Shown here in pieces: positions 42,627 through 52,510 of a DNA stretch of 64,000 nucleotides. Position 1 is the stretch's first letter. Every line of letters starts with the position of its first letter. The DNA lies in assembly GCF_001434705.1 (NCBI RefSeq), contig NZ_AZDJ01000001.1, forward strand, positions 1-64,000. Direction: 5' to 3'. The notes beneath the pieces are model-generated. The model did no database searches and had not been told where the DNA came from. It worked only from the letters and a program-made list of their open reading frames with translations. The position numbers were made by a program, and so were the translations under genes. This DNA comes from Lacticaseibacillus nasuensis JCM 17158 (GTDB lineage Bacteria > Bacillota > Bacilli > Lactobacillales > Lactobacillaceae).

Positions 42627-44132
42627 TTGGCAGAAACAACAGCAACTGAATCCGTCGATCCAAAAATGGCGGCCGTTTATCAAGACCGGCAATTCTTCGG
42701 CCACCCTAAGGGCCTCGGGGTCTTAGGCAGCGGCAATTTATTTAATTCCATCGCGTGGGCCGCCTTCAACGCGATTTTTATCTATTACTTGTACACCCCG
42801 TTTTCTAAAGGGCTTGGGTTCTCGCAAGGCCAGGCCAGCTCGATTATCGCGGCGATGGGCGTGGCCAATTCGGTGTTTGGCATCGTCGGCAGCTGGCTGG
42901 CCGACCGCGTGCTGGGCATGCAAAAGGCGCTAGTGTGGGGCAACGTCACGAAGGCGCTGGGCTTTGCGATGATGGCTATTCCCGCCATCACCATGAACCA
43001 AGGCCGAATTTTCATGTTTATCGGCCTGATCTTGCTGTGCGTGCCCTTGATGGGTTCGAGCAACGCCTCTTTGACGGCGCAACTCTATCGCAAATCCGAT
43101 GACGCGCGGCGCGATGCGGCGTTTAACGTGCACAATATTTTTAATAGCATCGGCGGCTTGCTGGCCCCGGTGATTGTCGGCAACATTTCGACGAAGAACT
43201 ATCATATTGGCTTTGCCATTGCGGCGGTGGCCGCGCTGGGGTATGCCGGCATCATTTTGATTTTTGGCCACAAGTTCTTCGGTGACCTCGGGCTGAAGCC
43301 GGTGAAGCCCCTGACCAAACGAGAAGGGACCACGGTGTTGAAGTGGAGCGGCCTCGTTGCCGCCGTCTTGCTTGTCGCTTTTGGGGTCGCCTTGGGCACC
43401 CACAGCCTGACCTTTGATCGCCTGTTGAATCTGATCACGACGATGGCCTTCCTGATTCCGCTGGCATTTTTCACGAAAATGTTTACCAACAAGGCGATTA
43501 GCAAACACGAGCGACGCGTGTTCAAGCCGATGGGCAAACTCCTGGCCATTCAGGTGTTCCAAGCGGTCATCTGGGCGCTGACCGGGCCGGCCACGTTGAT
43601 GTACATGGACCAAAAACTAAACCGCACCGTTGGCGGCTTCACTTTTGCCCCGGCGACCTTCGTCTCGATTGGCGCGGCGTTTGCGCTGATTTTCAATCCG
43701 GTCGCAACTTACCTGTGGACTGCGACGAAATTCGGCAGCCGCATCCATAGCCTGAGCAAGATGGCGTTGAGCTACATTCTCGGCTCGGTGACCTTGTTTG
43801 TCATTCCGTTGACGATTTTCCTGGCGACGGGCAAGGTCAATCCGCTGTGGTACATCCTGACCATGCTGGTCGATAACTTCACCGGTGCGGTGGGCGGACC
43901 ATCCGGGATTTCTTTGATGGCCAAGATGGCGCCAAAGTCGTATGACACCCAGATTCAAACGGCGTGGAGCCAGTGCACCACGATTGGCAATGGCATCGGG
44001 ATGTTGGTGTTCATGGTGTTCAACACCGTGGATAAGCAACTGACCTTGTTCCCGTTCCTTGGCGTCGGTTCCGTGCTGGTGGGTATCTATCTGTATGCCA
44101 CCCGCAGTAAGTTGGAAGCGGCCATGGCGTGA
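42627..44132 (+). CDS. POT-like peptide MFS transporter
   Basis: 501 residues with about 12-14 membrane helices. The start FFGHPKGLGVLGSGNLFNSIAWAAFNAIFIYYLY, loop GSWLADRVLGMQKAL, and late GAVGGPSGISLMAKMAPKS resemble proton-coupled oligopeptide transporters of lactobacilli. The ExxER motif that couples protons and peptides in classical POT proteins is absent from helix 1, so the substrate may not be a di- or tripeptide. Start is TTG at 42627 after AGGAGGAAAGGA. A cre-like site upstream suggests carbon control. Confidence 0.75.
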   Translation: MAETTATESVDPKMAAVYQDRQFFGHPKGLGVLGSGNLFNSIAWAAFNAIFIYYLYTPFSKGLGFSQGQASSIIAAMGVANSVFGIVGSWLADRVLGMQKALVWGNVTKALGFAMMAIPAITMNQGRIFMFIGLILLCVPLMGSSNASLTAQLYRKSDDARRDAAFNVHNIFNSIGGLLAPVIVGNISTKNYHIGFAIAAVAALGYAGIILIFGHKFFGDLGLKPVKPLTKREGTTVLKWSGLVAAVLLVAFGVALGTHSLTFDRLLNLITTMAFLIPLAFFTKMFTNKAISKHERRVFKPMGKLLAIQVFQAVIWALTGPATLMYMDQKLNRTVGGFTFAPATFVSIGAAFALIFNPVATYLWTATKFGSRIHSLSKMALSYILGSVTLFVIPLTIFLATGKVNPLWYILTMLVDNFTGAVGGPSGISLMAKMAPKSYDTQIQTAWSQCTTIGNGIGMLVFMVFNTVDKQLTLFPFLGVGSVLVGIYLYATRSKLEAAMA

Positions 44133-44296
44133 TCGCCAAAACAGTCGAAGCGGGCTGGGTCAAAAATAAAAATGAGAATATTCTCATCAAACCGGTCGCT
44201 GTAGCCCTTGATATGACTGACTTTTCAATATTCGCCAAATTGAAATTAACCAAAATCGATTCTCAATGGCTATTACTAGTGTAAGGGTCATCGCCG

Positions 44297-44762
44297 GCCG
44301 GCAACAACGCTTGCACAGACTCGGGCAGTCAGCACCAGTTCGCCTAGGCAGGAGCGCCAGCACCAATCGCTCAGGTGAGAATCGCCAGCTTCACGGATTC
44401 AGGCGTGAGCCCGCCAGCAATGTTGGGTTCAGACTCGGACCGTCAGCATGAATCGTCCAGGCTTTGGGCCGCCAGCCACACTCGCCCAAAGGCTTGCCCG
44501 TCACCCGACTGCGCATTATCGGCGAAAGCCCGCGCGGCCCGTGATTGGCAGGCGGGTGAGTTGAGTTTCACCTTGGTAACCACCACGCATCTCGCCACGC
44601 GGACATGAGTGTGAACATTGCGCTTCACCTCACCATTCGCTCAGGGCTTGCCGTGCCTCGCGGTTTTCTCGAAACTCAACTCACCACCCGTGCGAGCCTT
44701 TGCCGGCCGGCGAACCCGCACAGACCTCGGGCCGTCAGCAACAGTCGCCCATGGTTCAGGCT
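44297..44762 (+). repeat. Degenerate 28-29-bp tandem repeat in a gene-free region
   Basis: The 894 bp between the transporter and pyrD hold no credible gene. From 44297 units begin with GCCAGC or GTCAGC at 44328, 44356, 44384, 44413, 44442, 44471 and 44500 (28, 28, 29, 29, 29, 29 bp apart), with a loose core of TCGnnCAGG. A first unit at 44297 and the unit at 44328 recur in a second block at about 44703-44762. A single similar unit lies near 44628-44651. GGTGAGTTGAGTTTC (44555-44569) has an exact inverted copy at 44671-44685. There are no spacers. Confidence 0.65.
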
Positions 44763-44919
44763 GTCCGGTGCGTTGTGGCTCACTTGCAAGGCAACGCACT
44801 CACCGCCAACGTAGACGTACGTGAGCGGCGGTGCCGGCGCATTCATGAGTGCGCCGGCATGATCGCAGTAGTCAGCGTCATGACCTGACGATAGCGCTTG
44901 CCTGAAACCACCAATTCAC

Positions 44920-44952
44920 CCGTGTCTGCCGTCATGGCGGGGACGGGTGTTT
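44920..44952. other. Strong hairpin of unknown role
   Basis: CACCCGT and ACGGGTG enclose a partly paired GC-rich interior. It lies between the repeat region and the pyrD terminator and has no T-run. Confidence 0.4.
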
Positions 44953-44968
44953 TGGCGTGTTGCCAAGC

Positions 44969-45028
44969 AAAAAAATCCTCGCATTCGCCTGACCAATGAC
45001 GATCAAGCTGACGCGAGGACTTTTTTTT
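44969..45028. terminator. Terminator of pyrD
   Basis: ATCCTCGC and GCGAGGAC close a long imperfect hairpin with an A-run on its left and a T-run on its right, so it can work on both strands. Confidence 0.75.
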
Positions 45029-46007
45029 AATCTTTGACTGATGCCCCACTGACGGCATCGGTGACTGGCGTGGTGATGGTGTGCAGCTGGCCCTGAAAAT
45101 CGGTGAGGCTGGTGTGGCCATTTTCCGCCATGGCCACTTGCAGTTCGGCCAGTAGGCGAGGAAAGACGCCAAGGCCTTCTTCTTGCAGAGTCGTGGCGAC
45201 TTGCACCATGCTAGCGCCGCACAGAATCAGTTCGTAGACGTCGCGCCCGTTGCGCACGCCGCCGGTGCCGACGATGCTGATCTCTGGCCGCAGGCGTTCG
45301 CGGAAGGCGCGGACATTGGCTAACGCAATCGGCTTGGCGTAGGCGCCGCCGATGCCACCGAACCCGCCTTTCGGGCGTACCAGCGTCGTGTCCGTGGCCG
45401 GGTCGATCATCAAGCCGTTGCCCAGGCTGTTGATCGAATTGATGTAGGTGATGGGGAAGCGATTCAACACGGCAGCCATTGCGTCGAATTGGGCGAGGTC
45501 AAAATACGGTGGCAGCTTAATGCCGGCCGGTTTGTTGAAGACCTTGAACAATTCGGTGAGGATCTGCTCAGTCGCCTCAACATCGTAAGCGACCTGAGGC
45601 TTGCCGGGTACGTTCGGGCAGCTGAGGTTGAATTCGGTCAGGCCGGTGAAGCTGCTGGCTTGAATTTGCTTGGCCATCGTCACATAGTCGCTGGGGGCCA
45701 TGCCGGCTACTGATAAGAAGAAGGGCTGGTCGGGGTGGGCGGCTTGGAATTTCTCCGCGTATTGAATATAGTAATCGAGGCCTTTATTCGGCAGGCCCAT
45801 GGAATTGATGCTGCCGTAGGGCAACGTGGCGTATCGCGGCGCCGGGTTGCCGACGCGCGCTTCCAGGGTCCCGCTTTTGGTGATGAAACTGCCCGCCGCG
45901 CTGGCGGCCAATTCATCGAGGTCTTGTGCGGACAAGCAATGCACCCCACTGGCATTCATAATGGGGTTGGCGAATTCAAACGAACCGATATGCGTCGTTA
46001 ACGTCAT
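45027..46007 (-). CDS. pyrD: Dihydroorotate dehydrogenase, class 1A
   Basis: 326 residues. The active-site cysteine Cys130 in NLSCPNVPGKPQ, and Lys44 in FITKSGT, identify the soluble fumarate-linked class 1A enzyme known from lactobacilli and lactococci; no PyrK partner is seen. FMN-binding SIVGTGGVRNGRDVYEL is present. It oxidises dihydroorotate to orotate in pyrimidine synthesis. It stands alone here, away from other pyr genes. Confidence 0.95.
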   Translation of the reverse strand: MTLTTHIGSFEFANPIMNASGVHCLSAQDLDELAASAAGSFITKSGTLEARVGNPAPRYATLPYGSINSMGLPNKGLDYYIQYAEKFQAAHPDQPFFLSVAGMAPSDYVTMAKQIQASSFTGLTEFNLSCPNVPGKPQVAYDVEATEQILTELFKVFNKPAGIKLPPYFDLAQFDAMAAVLNRFPITYINSINSLGNGLMIDPATDTTLVRPKGGFGGIGGAYAKPIALANVRAFRERLRPEISIVGTGGVRNGRDVYELILCGASMVQVATTLQEEGLGVFPRLLAELQVAMAENGHTSLTDFQGQLHTITTPVTDAVSGASVKD

Positions 46008-46203
46008 GATTTCCTCCTAAGCAAGTTGTGAGCAGTGGCGGGTTGCACGACACTGTGAACCCGGTTTCAGCCAGAGCCATTAAACCACAGATTGGCCGAA
46101 ATGAAAATGTTCGGGAATTGCCGGCAGCGGCGCGATTCTGCTAGCTGTTTGGCCAGAGGTTTGCTATACTAGACGGAGCTTACTTAATGAAAGGGTCATG
46201 CTC

Positions 46204-47361
46204 ATGATTTATTTTGATAATAGTGCGACCACCAAGGCGTTGCCCGCGGTACTCGACACGTATCGCAAGGTCTCAGAGGACTTTTTTGGCAACCCGTCAA
46301 GCCTGCATGCACTCGGCGATCACGCCTATCAGTTGCTAGAAGGCGCACGTAGCCAAATTGCCGAATTGATCCACGCGCAACCAAGCGAAATTTATTTCAC
46401 CAGCGGCGGTTCCGAAGGTGACAACTGGATCATCAAAGGCACAGCCATCGAGAAGCGGCCGTTTGGCAAGCACCTGATTACCACCGCCGTCGAACATCCC
46501 GCCGTGATCAATACGATGAAGCAGCTGGAAGGCCTCGGCTTTGAGGTCACCTACCTGCCGGTGGATCACCGCGGGTTCATCAACATCGCGGATTTGCAGG
46601 CGGCGATTCGTCCTGACACCATCCTCGTGTCGATCATGGCGGTGAATAATGAAATCGGCGCGATGCAGCCGATTCAAGCGGCGGCTCGAGTGTTGGATGA
46701 TTATCCGACTATCCACTTCCATGTCGACGCGGTGCAGGCCATTGGCAAGGGCTTACTGCCGGCCTTGCGGGATCCGCGCATCGACTTCATCACCTTTTCT
46801 GGTCACAAGTTTCACGGCCCGCGCGGCACCGGATTTATTTACGCTAAAACCGGCCGCCATTTTGCCCCATTGATTACCGGTGGCGGGCAGGAAAGTAATT
46901 TACGCTCAGGTACGGAAAATGTGCCGGCCATCGCAGCAATGGCCAAGGCGCTACGCCTGCTTCTGGCCAACGAGCCCGCAGCAGTGGCCAATCAGCAAGC
47001 GATTCGCCGGCGGATTTATGACCACGTCAGTAAGCTGCCGAACGTCACGATGTTTAGCCAGCTCACGCCGGACTTTGCGCCGCACATCCTGTGCTTTGCC
47101 ATTGCCGGTGTCCGCGGGGAAACCATCGTGCACGCGTTTGAAGTCGAGCAGATCTATATCTCGACGACCAGCGCCTGCAGCAGCAAGAAGGGCACGGAAA
47201 GCAGCACGTTAGCGGCGATGCACGTCGACAGTAATATCGCCACCAGCGCCATTCGCGTCAGCCTCGATGAGTACAATACGCTGGCTGAAGCCGACCAGTT
47301 CAACGCAGCATTCGACCGCATTTACGCAAAATTTCAGAAGCTGATGCCAACCGCCAGCTAG
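46204..47361 (+). CDS. Cysteine desulfurase (IscS/NifS type) partner of ThiI
   Basis: 385 residues. PLP lysine Lys202 in FSGHKFHGPRG; the persulfide cysteine Cys325 lies in a flexible loop TTSACSSKKG, as in the NifZ/IscS group. I chose the ATG at 46204, 8 bp after AAAGGG, over 46198. It lies 12 bp before thiI and so probably supplies sulfur for 4-thiouridine in tRNA, not for Fe-S clusters, which have SufS. An extended -10 TGCTATACT lies upstream at 46162-46170. Confidence 0.9.
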   Translation: MIYFDNSATTKALPAVLDTYRKVSEDFFGNPSSLHALGDHAYQLLEGARSQIAELIHAQPSEIYFTSGGSEGDNWIIKGTAIEKRPFGKHLITTAVEHPAVINTMKQLEGLGFEVTYLPVDHRGFINIADLQAAIRPDTILVSIMAVNNEIGAMQPIQAAARVLDDYPTIHFHVDAVQAIGKGLLPALRDPRIDFITFSGHKFHGPRGTGFIYAKTGRHFAPLITGGGQESNLRSGTENVPAIAAMAKALRLLLANEPAAVANQQAIRRRIYDHVSKLPNVTMFSQLTPDFAPHILCFAIAGVRGETIVHAFEVEQIYISTTSACSSKKGTESSTLAAMHVDSNIATSAIRVSLDEYNTLAEADQFNAAFDRIYAKFQKLMPTAS

Positions 47362-47373
47362 AAAGGACTCTTG

Positions 47374-48591
47374 ATGCAATATTCTGAAATCATGGTGCGC
47401 TACGGCGAATTGTCCACTAAGGGCAAGAACCGCAACGCATTTATCGGCCGCCTCACCGGCAACGTCACCAAGGCGCTACACGAATTTCCGCAATTGACCA
47501 TTCGCCCTAAGCGCGATCGCCTGCACATCGAGCTCAACGGCGAGGACTCTGATGCCGTGATGGCGCGCTTGCGCCTGGTATTTGGCATTCAAAACTTCTC
47601 CGCCAGCGTGGCGGTGCCAAAAGACATGGCGCAGGTGCACGACGTGGCGTTGCAGCTCATGAACGAAACGGCGCCTCAAGGCAGTAGCTACAAGGTCGCC
47701 ACACACCGCTCCGATCACACCTTCGAGTTGGACACCAACGGCATGAACCTGAATCTTGGCGATTTTCTCACGGAGGCCCGCCCAGATTTGGTGGTTAAAA
47801 TGAAGCACCCCGACGTGACCTTGCGCGTCGAGGTCCGGCGAGAAGCGATTTACCTCTCGACGCTGACCGAACTTGGTGCCGGTGGGTTGCCCGTCGGCAC
47901 GGCCGGCAAAGGGGTGTTGATGCTCAGCGGCGGCATTGATTCGCCGGTGGCCGGGTATTATGCCTTGAAGCGCGGCGTCGACATCGAAATGGTGCACTTC
48001 TTCAGCCCGCCGTACACGAGTCAAAATGCGTTGGCCAAGGCTAAGCAGCTGACCGCCAAGCTCGCCCCTTATGTCGGGAGCATCCACTTCATCGAAGTGC
48101 CGTTCACGGAGATTCAAGAAACGGTGAAGGCCGGCGTGCCGGAAGGGTACCTGATGACCATTCAGCGCCGCTTCATGTTGCGGCTCACCGAAGCCATCGC
48201 CAAGCAGCGCGGGGCGTTAGCCATTTTCAACGGGGAATCCGTTGGCCAGGTGGCGTCGCAAACGCTTGAAAGTATGGTGGCCATCAACGATGTCACCACG
48301 ATGCCGATTATTCGGCCGGTGGCGACGATGGACAAAAACGAAATCATCAAGGTGGCAGAAGACATCGATACCTTTGACTTGTCGATCATGCCGTTTGAAG
48401 ACTGCTGCACGATTTTCGCGCCGCCTCGTCCGAAGACGAAGCCGAATCTCGACAAGACGCGTTATTATGAAAGCAAACTCGATGTGACCGGGTTGGTCGA
48501 GCGGGCGCTGGCTGGCATCAAGCAAAGCGACATTCGCGCCTCCGACGAGTTTATGAATCAAGAACAAGATTTAATTGCCGAATTACTTTAA
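47374..48591 (+). CDS. thiI: tRNA 4-thiouridine synthetase ThiI
   Basis: 405 residues. N-terminal ferredoxin-like and THUMP domains (about 1-165) precede an ATP pyrophosphatase domain with PP-loop [11 protein letters not shown] from residue 185. There is no C-terminal rhodanese domain, as usual for Bacillota. It makes s4U8 in tRNA using sulfur from the desulfurase encoded just upstream. Start ATG 47374, preceded by AAAGGA. Confidence 0.95.
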   Translation: MQYSEIMVRYGELSTKGKNRNAFIGRLTGNVTKALHEFPQLTIRPKRDRLHIELNGEDSDAVMARLRLVFGIQNFSASVAVPKDMAQVHDVALQLMNETAPQGSSYKVATHRSDHTFELDTNGMNLNLGDFLTEARPDLVVKMKHPDVTLRVEVRREAIYLSTLTELGAGGLPVGTAGKGVLMLSGGIDSPVAGYYALKRGVDIEMVHFFSPPYTSQNALAKAKQLTAKLAPYVGSIHFIEVPFTEIQETVKAGVPEGYLMTIQRRFMLRLTEAIAKQRGALAIFNGESVGQVASQTLESMVAINDVTTMPIIRPVATMDKNEIIKVAEDIDTFDLSIMPFEDCCTIFAPPRPKTKPNLDKTRYYESKLDVTGLVERALAGIKQSDIRASDEFMNQEQDLIAELL

Positions 48592-48596
48592 TCCCG

Positions 48597-48627
48597 ACCA
48601 ACGCTTGCAGAAGGCGTTGGTTTTTAT
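48597..48627 (+). terminator. Terminator of thiI
   Basis: CCAACGC (48598-48604) and GCGTTGG (48614-48620), then a T-run. Confidence 0.8.
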
Positions 48628-48636
48628 TTTGGCCTG

Positions 48637-48666
48637 TGCTAAAATTAAATGTGAAATGGTTAACAA
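48637..48666 (+). promoter_or_regulatory. rex promoter with Rex-like operator
   Basis: Extended -10 TGCTAAAAT (48637-48645) is followed at once by ATGTGAA-ATGG-TTAACAA (48649-48666). This fits the Rex operator TTGTGAA-N4-TTCACAA at 6 of 7 bases in each half, at the correct spacing and just upstream of rex itself. Confidence 0.65.
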
Positions 48667-48685
48667 ACTATTTGGAGGTGCCGGT

Positions 48686-49339
48686 ATGAGCGAGCAAAAT
48701 AGGCGAATCCCGCGCGCGACGATTCGGCGAATTCCGTTATACTATCGGGCAATTGAGCAACTGCAGCGGCAAGGGGTCCAGCGCGTGCGGTCCGACCGGT
48801 TAAGCGAAATCATCCATATTCCTTCCGCCACGATTCGCAGAGACTTTTCCCATTTCGGCGAGCTGGGCAAAAGCGGCTATGGCTATTCCGTGAGTCGCCT
48901 GGCCGCTGCGTTTGGCGCGTTACTCGAGGTGGAGTCCGCCGAGCACATCGCCATCATCGGCGTTGGTGGACTCGGGCGGGCCTTGATCGTGAATAATTTT
49001 CGTCGCAATCCTGACTTAACGATTGTGGTCGCCTTCGATATCGATCCGGCCAAGGTGGGGCAGTCGATTGCCGGCGTGCCGGTGTATGCCTTCACCGAAT
49101 TGGCCCAACGCCTGCCACCCGGTGTGCACACGGCCATCATGGCGGTGCCTTCTGCCGCTCAAGCAGCGGTGGTGCCGGTATTGGAAAACGCGGGGGTCAC
49201 GGCGATTATGACCTTCGCGCCGCTGCCGGTGCAGTGCCGCCCGACGACGACGATTCGCTACATCGACTTGACCTCGGAATTACAAAGTCTGTTATTTACC
49301 GCCCGGCAACGCGAAGCGCAGGTGGCCAAAGTCGATTGA
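48686..49339 (+). CDS. rex: Redox-sensing transcriptional repressor Rex
   Basis: 217 residues. N-terminal winged helix (about 8-75, PRATIRRIPLYYRAIEQL, IPSATIRRDFSHFGELGKSGYGY) and a Rossmann domain with GVGGLG at 92-97 that binds NAD(H). Rex leaves DNA when NADH is high and so derepresses fermentation genes. RBS GGAGGTG. A Rex-like site in its own promoter implies autoregulation. It precedes the valS T-box. Confidence 0.95.
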   Translation: MSEQNRRIPRATIRRIPLYYRAIEQLQRQGVQRVRSDRLSEIIHIPSATIRRDFSHFGELGKSGYGYSVSRLAAAFGALLEVESAEHIAIIGVGGLGRALIVNNFRRNPDLTIVVAFDIDPAKVGQSIAGVPVYAFTELAQRLPPGVHTAIMAVPSAAQAAVVPVLENAGVTAIMTFAPLPVQCRPTTTIRYIDLTSELQSLLFTARQREAQVAKVD

Positions 49340-49342
49340 CCG

Positions 49343-49371
49343 TTGCTCCCAACGGCGCGGTGGGCTATAAT
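49343..49371 (+). promoter_or_regulatory. Promoter of the valS leader
   Basis: -35 TTGCTC (49343-49348), 17-bp spacer, -10 TATAAT (49366-49371), right after the rex stop. Confidence 0.7.
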
Positions 49372-49377
49372 GCCCTT

Positions 49378-49597
49378 AACGCATTGACCAAGAGGGTGAC
49401 GTCGAGGTGGTTCAGCGACGAGGCGGCTGGTGAAAGCCTCGCATCGCGACGTCATTGTAGCTTGTGAGCTGTCGACCCGAACTTTGAGTAAGGCCGACCG
49501 GGACCACCCGTTAGCAGGACTTGAGTGGGGGCTGTGGCCCCAAGTTAGGTGGTACCGCGAGCATGCTCGTCCTATGTGAATAGGGCGAGTTTTTTTG
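49378..49597 (+). promoter_or_regulatory. T-box riboswitch, valine specifier (valS)
   Basis: Basal stem I CAAG (49389-49392) pairs with CTTG (49461-49464); just before it stands GTA (49457-49459) plus G, the Val specifier. The T-box AGGTGGTACCGCG lies at 49547-49559. The terminator CTCGTCCTAT/ATAGGGCGAG with a T-run (49566-49597) ends it. Confidence 0.88.
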
Positions 49598-49650
49598 TCG
49601 ACAATTTCTGCTCACAATCTTGGTCACTCAATATGAAGGAGGAAGTTAAT

Positions 49651-52293
49651 ATGAGTGAAGAACTTGCACCAAAGTTTGATCCCCAGGCGGTCGAAGCCGG
49701 GCGGTACCAAACTTGGTTGGATCAAGGCGTCTTCAAGCCGTCTGGGGATCCCAAGGCGAAGCCATACAGCATCGTGATTCCGCCACCAAATGTCACGGGC
49801 AAGTTGCACCTCGGCCACGCCTGGGACACGACGCTACAAGACATGATCATTCGCCAAAAGCGCATGCAAGGCTACGACACACTGTGGCTGCCTGGCATGG
49901 ATCATGCCGGCATCGCCACGCAGGCGAAGGTGGAAACCAAGTTGCGCAAGGAAGGCATCTCTCGCTACGACCTCGGGCGCGACAAGTTTGTCGAGAAGGT
50001 TTGGGAGTGGAAGGACGAATTTGCCGCCACGATCAAGACGCAGTGGGGCAAAATGGGCCTGTCGCTGGATTATTCTCGCGAGCGCTTTACCCTCGACGAC
50101 GGGTTAAGTCAAGCCGTGCGCAAGGTCTTCGTCGACCTCTACAACAAGGGGCTGATTTATCGTGGGGAATACATCGTCAACTGGGATCCCCAGGCGCGCA
50201 CCGCGCTGTCCGACATCGAAGTGATTCACGAAGACGACCAGGGTGCATTTTACCATTTGATTTATAAATTTGCCGATGGGACGCCGGGCGGCATCGAAAT
50301 AGCCACCACGCGGCCGGAGACGATGTTTGGCGATACCGCCGTGGCCGTGAATGCCCACGACGAACGCTATACCGCGGTGGTCGGGAAAAAGGTCATCGTG
50401 CCAGGCGTCGGCCGAGAGATTCCCATCATCACCGACGAACATGCCGATCCCGAGTTTGGCACCGGGGCGGTGAAGATCACGCCGGCGCATGACCCGAACG
50501 ACTTTCAAGTCGGCAACCGCCACCACTTGGCCCGCATTAACTGTATGAACGACGACGGCACGATGAACGAAAACGCTGGCCAGTATCAGGGCCAAGACCG
50601 CTTCGAGTGCCGCGAAAACTTGGTCAAGGCGCTGCAGGCCAGCGGCGACTTGATCAAAATTGAGCCAATCGTCCACAGCGTTGGCCATTCCGAACGCACC
50701 GGGGTGCAGGTCGAAGCCCGGCTGTCGACGCAGTGGTTCGTCAAGATGAAGCCACTGGCTGAGGCCTCGATCAAGAATCAGGAAGGGCCGAACAAGGTCA
50801 ACTTTGTCCCGGAACGCTTCGAGCACACCTTCTTGAACTGGATGAACAACATTCACGACTGGGTCATTTCCCGCCAGCTGTGGTGGGGCCATCGGATTCC
50901 GGCGTGGTACAACAAGCAAACCGGTGAAACGTATGTCGGCATGGAAGCCCCAGCAGACGCCGAAAACTGGGAGCAAGATCCCGATGTTTTGGACACCTGG
51001 TTTAGCTCCGCGCTGTGGCCATTTTCCACGCTGGGGTGGCCAAACACCGATGCCGCCGACTACAAGCGCTACTACCCGACGGACACGCTGGTCACCGGCT
51101 ACGACATCATTCCGTTTTGGGTTGCCCGGATGATTTTCCAAGGCCTCGAGTTCACCGGTCAGCGGCCGTTTAAAAACACGCTGATTCACGGTTTGATTCG
51201 CGACGAACAAGGCCGCAAGATGAGCAAGTCCTTGGGTAACGGCATCGACCCGATGGATGTCATCGACAAGTACGGTGCCGACGCCTTGCGCTGGTTCTTG
51301 GTCAACGGCTCGACGCCTGGCCAGGATACCCGTTTTTCCTGGAAGGCGATTGGGGCCAGCTGGAACTTTATCAATAAAATCTGGAACATGTCGCGGTTCG
51401 TCTTGATGAATCTCGGCGACACCAAAGCGACCGATCAGCCAGATCCGGCTAGCTTCGACTTGTCGGATCAGTGGGTGTTCGCCCGGCTGAACGACACGAT
51501 TGCCAGCGTTACGGCGAAGTTCGATAAGTTCGAGTTCGGGGAAGCCGAGCGCGACTTGTACAACTTTATCTGGAACGAGCTAGCCGACTGGTACATCGAA
51601 ATGGCCAAGGAAGTCCTGTACGGGGATGACGAAGCGGCCAAGACGGCCAAGCGCGTCAACCTGCGCTACGTCCTCGACCAAGTGCTGCGGCTCTTGCACC
51701 CAATCATGCCATTCGTCACGGAAAAGATTTGGCTGACGATGCCGCATGTCGGCGAGTCCATCGTGGTGGCCAGCTATCCGGTCACGCATGCCGAGTTTGA
51801 AAATGACGCGGCAGTGGCGCAGATGAATGCGATCATCGAATTGATCCGGGCCGTCCGCGGCATTCGCACGGAGGTCAACGCCCCGTTAAGCAAACCGCTG
51901 GACATTCAAATCAAGCTCCAGGATGCGGCGCTAGCGCCGGTGTTCCAGGACAATTTTGCGTTCATCGATTACTTCATTCACAGCAAAGCCTTTGAAGTCG
52001 GGGTCGACCTCGAGGCGCCGGCGTTGAGTGCCAGCGCCGTGATCAACGGCGCGACGATTTACGTCCCGTTGGCTGAATTGATTGATTTAGATGATGAAAT
52101 TGCCAAGCTGCAAAAAGAAAGCAAGCGGTTGGCCGGCGACATCACCAAGTTTGAGAAAAAGTTGGGCAATGCTGGGTTCCTCGCCCAAGCCCCTGCCGAT
52201 GTGGTCACGGCCCAGCAACAAAAGCTGGCCGATGCTCAGGCCAAACAGGCGGCGACGCAGGCGCGAATTGCCGAGTTACAAGCGGCCAAATAA
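49651..52293 (+). CDS. valS: Valyl-tRNA synthetase
   Basis: 880 residues, standard length. Class I motifs HLGH at 53-56 ([15 protein letters not shown]) and KMSKS at 523-527; a large editing domain lies between (about 195-355), and a C-terminal coiled coil (about 810-880, [21 protein letters not shown]) binds tRNA. It charges tRNA-Val and edits Thr. The ATG at 49651 follows AAGGAGG. It is controlled by the T-box upstream. Confidence 0.97.
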   Translation: MSEELAPKFDPQAVEAGRYQTWLDQGVFKPSGDPKAKPYSIVIPPPNVTGKLHLGHAWDTTLQDMIIRQKRMQGYDTLWLPGMDHAGIATQAKVETKLRKEGISRYDLGRDKFVEKVWEWKDEFAATIKTQWGKMGLSLDYSRERFTLDDGLSQAVRKVFVDLYNKGLIYRGEYIVNWDPQARTALSDIEVIHEDDQGAFYHLIYKFADGTPGGIEIATTRPETMFGDTAVAVNAHDERYTAVVGKKVIVPGVGREIPIITDEHADPEFGTGAVKITPAHDPNDFQVGNRHHLARINCMNDDGTMNENAGQYQGQDRFECRENLVKALQASGDLIKIEPIVHSVGHSERTGVQVEARLSTQWFVKMKPLAEASIKNQEGPNKVNFVPERFEHTFLNWMNNIHDWVISRQLWWGHRIPAWYNKQTGETYVGMEAPADAENWEQDPDVLDTWFSSALWPFSTLGWPNTDAADYKRYYPTDTLVTGYDIIPFWVARMIFQGLEFTGQRPFKNTLIHGLIRDEQGRKMSKSLGNGIDPMDVIDKYGADALRWFLVNGSTPGQDTRFSWKAIGASWNFINKIWNMSRFVLMNLGDTKATDQPDPASFDLSDQWVFARLNDTIASVTAKFDKFEFGEAERDLYNFIWNELADWYIEMAKEVLYGDDEAAKTAKRVNLRYVLDQVLRLLHPIMPFVTEKIWLTMPHVGESIVVASYPVTHAEFENDAAVAQMNAIIELIRAVRGIRTEVNAPLSKPLDIQIKLQDAALAPVFQDNFAFIDYFIHSKAFEVGVDLEAPALSASAVINGATIYVPLAELIDLDDEIAKLQKESKRLAGDITKFEKKLGNAGFLAQAPADVVTAQQQKLADAQAKQAATQARIAELQAAK

Positions 52294-52304
52294 TCAGTGA
52301 CACG

Positions 52305-52337
52305 CGCCTCACCGGCTTCACGGTGAGGCGTTTTTTT
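52305..52337 (+). terminator. Terminator of valS
   Basis: CGCCTCACCG and CGGTGAGGCG, then TTTTTTT. Confidence 0.92.
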
Positions 52338-52510
52338 GTTGCCGAAAGTGGGGGGTCACCAAGCATTATTGCGGGGAGAGGCGTATACTGAAAGAACGCT
52401 TCTTTTTAGTCAATACGGCTGGTGCGCCCAGACAGCGCGACAGCCGTGTGGTATAATTACCGCAATAATATGGATTGGGTTTCGCACAACCGAACAAGGA
52501 GTCTAGTAAA

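Noticed and set aside
44297-44530. Possible CRISPR array (28-29-bp units)
   Set aside because: The units are degenerate and directly adjacent, without spacers, and no cas genes are near.
44266-44888. Several short plus-strand frames in the repeat region
   Set aside because: Overlapping frames of 60-77 codons with Arg/Pro/Ser-rich translations, explained by the repeat; none has a good start.
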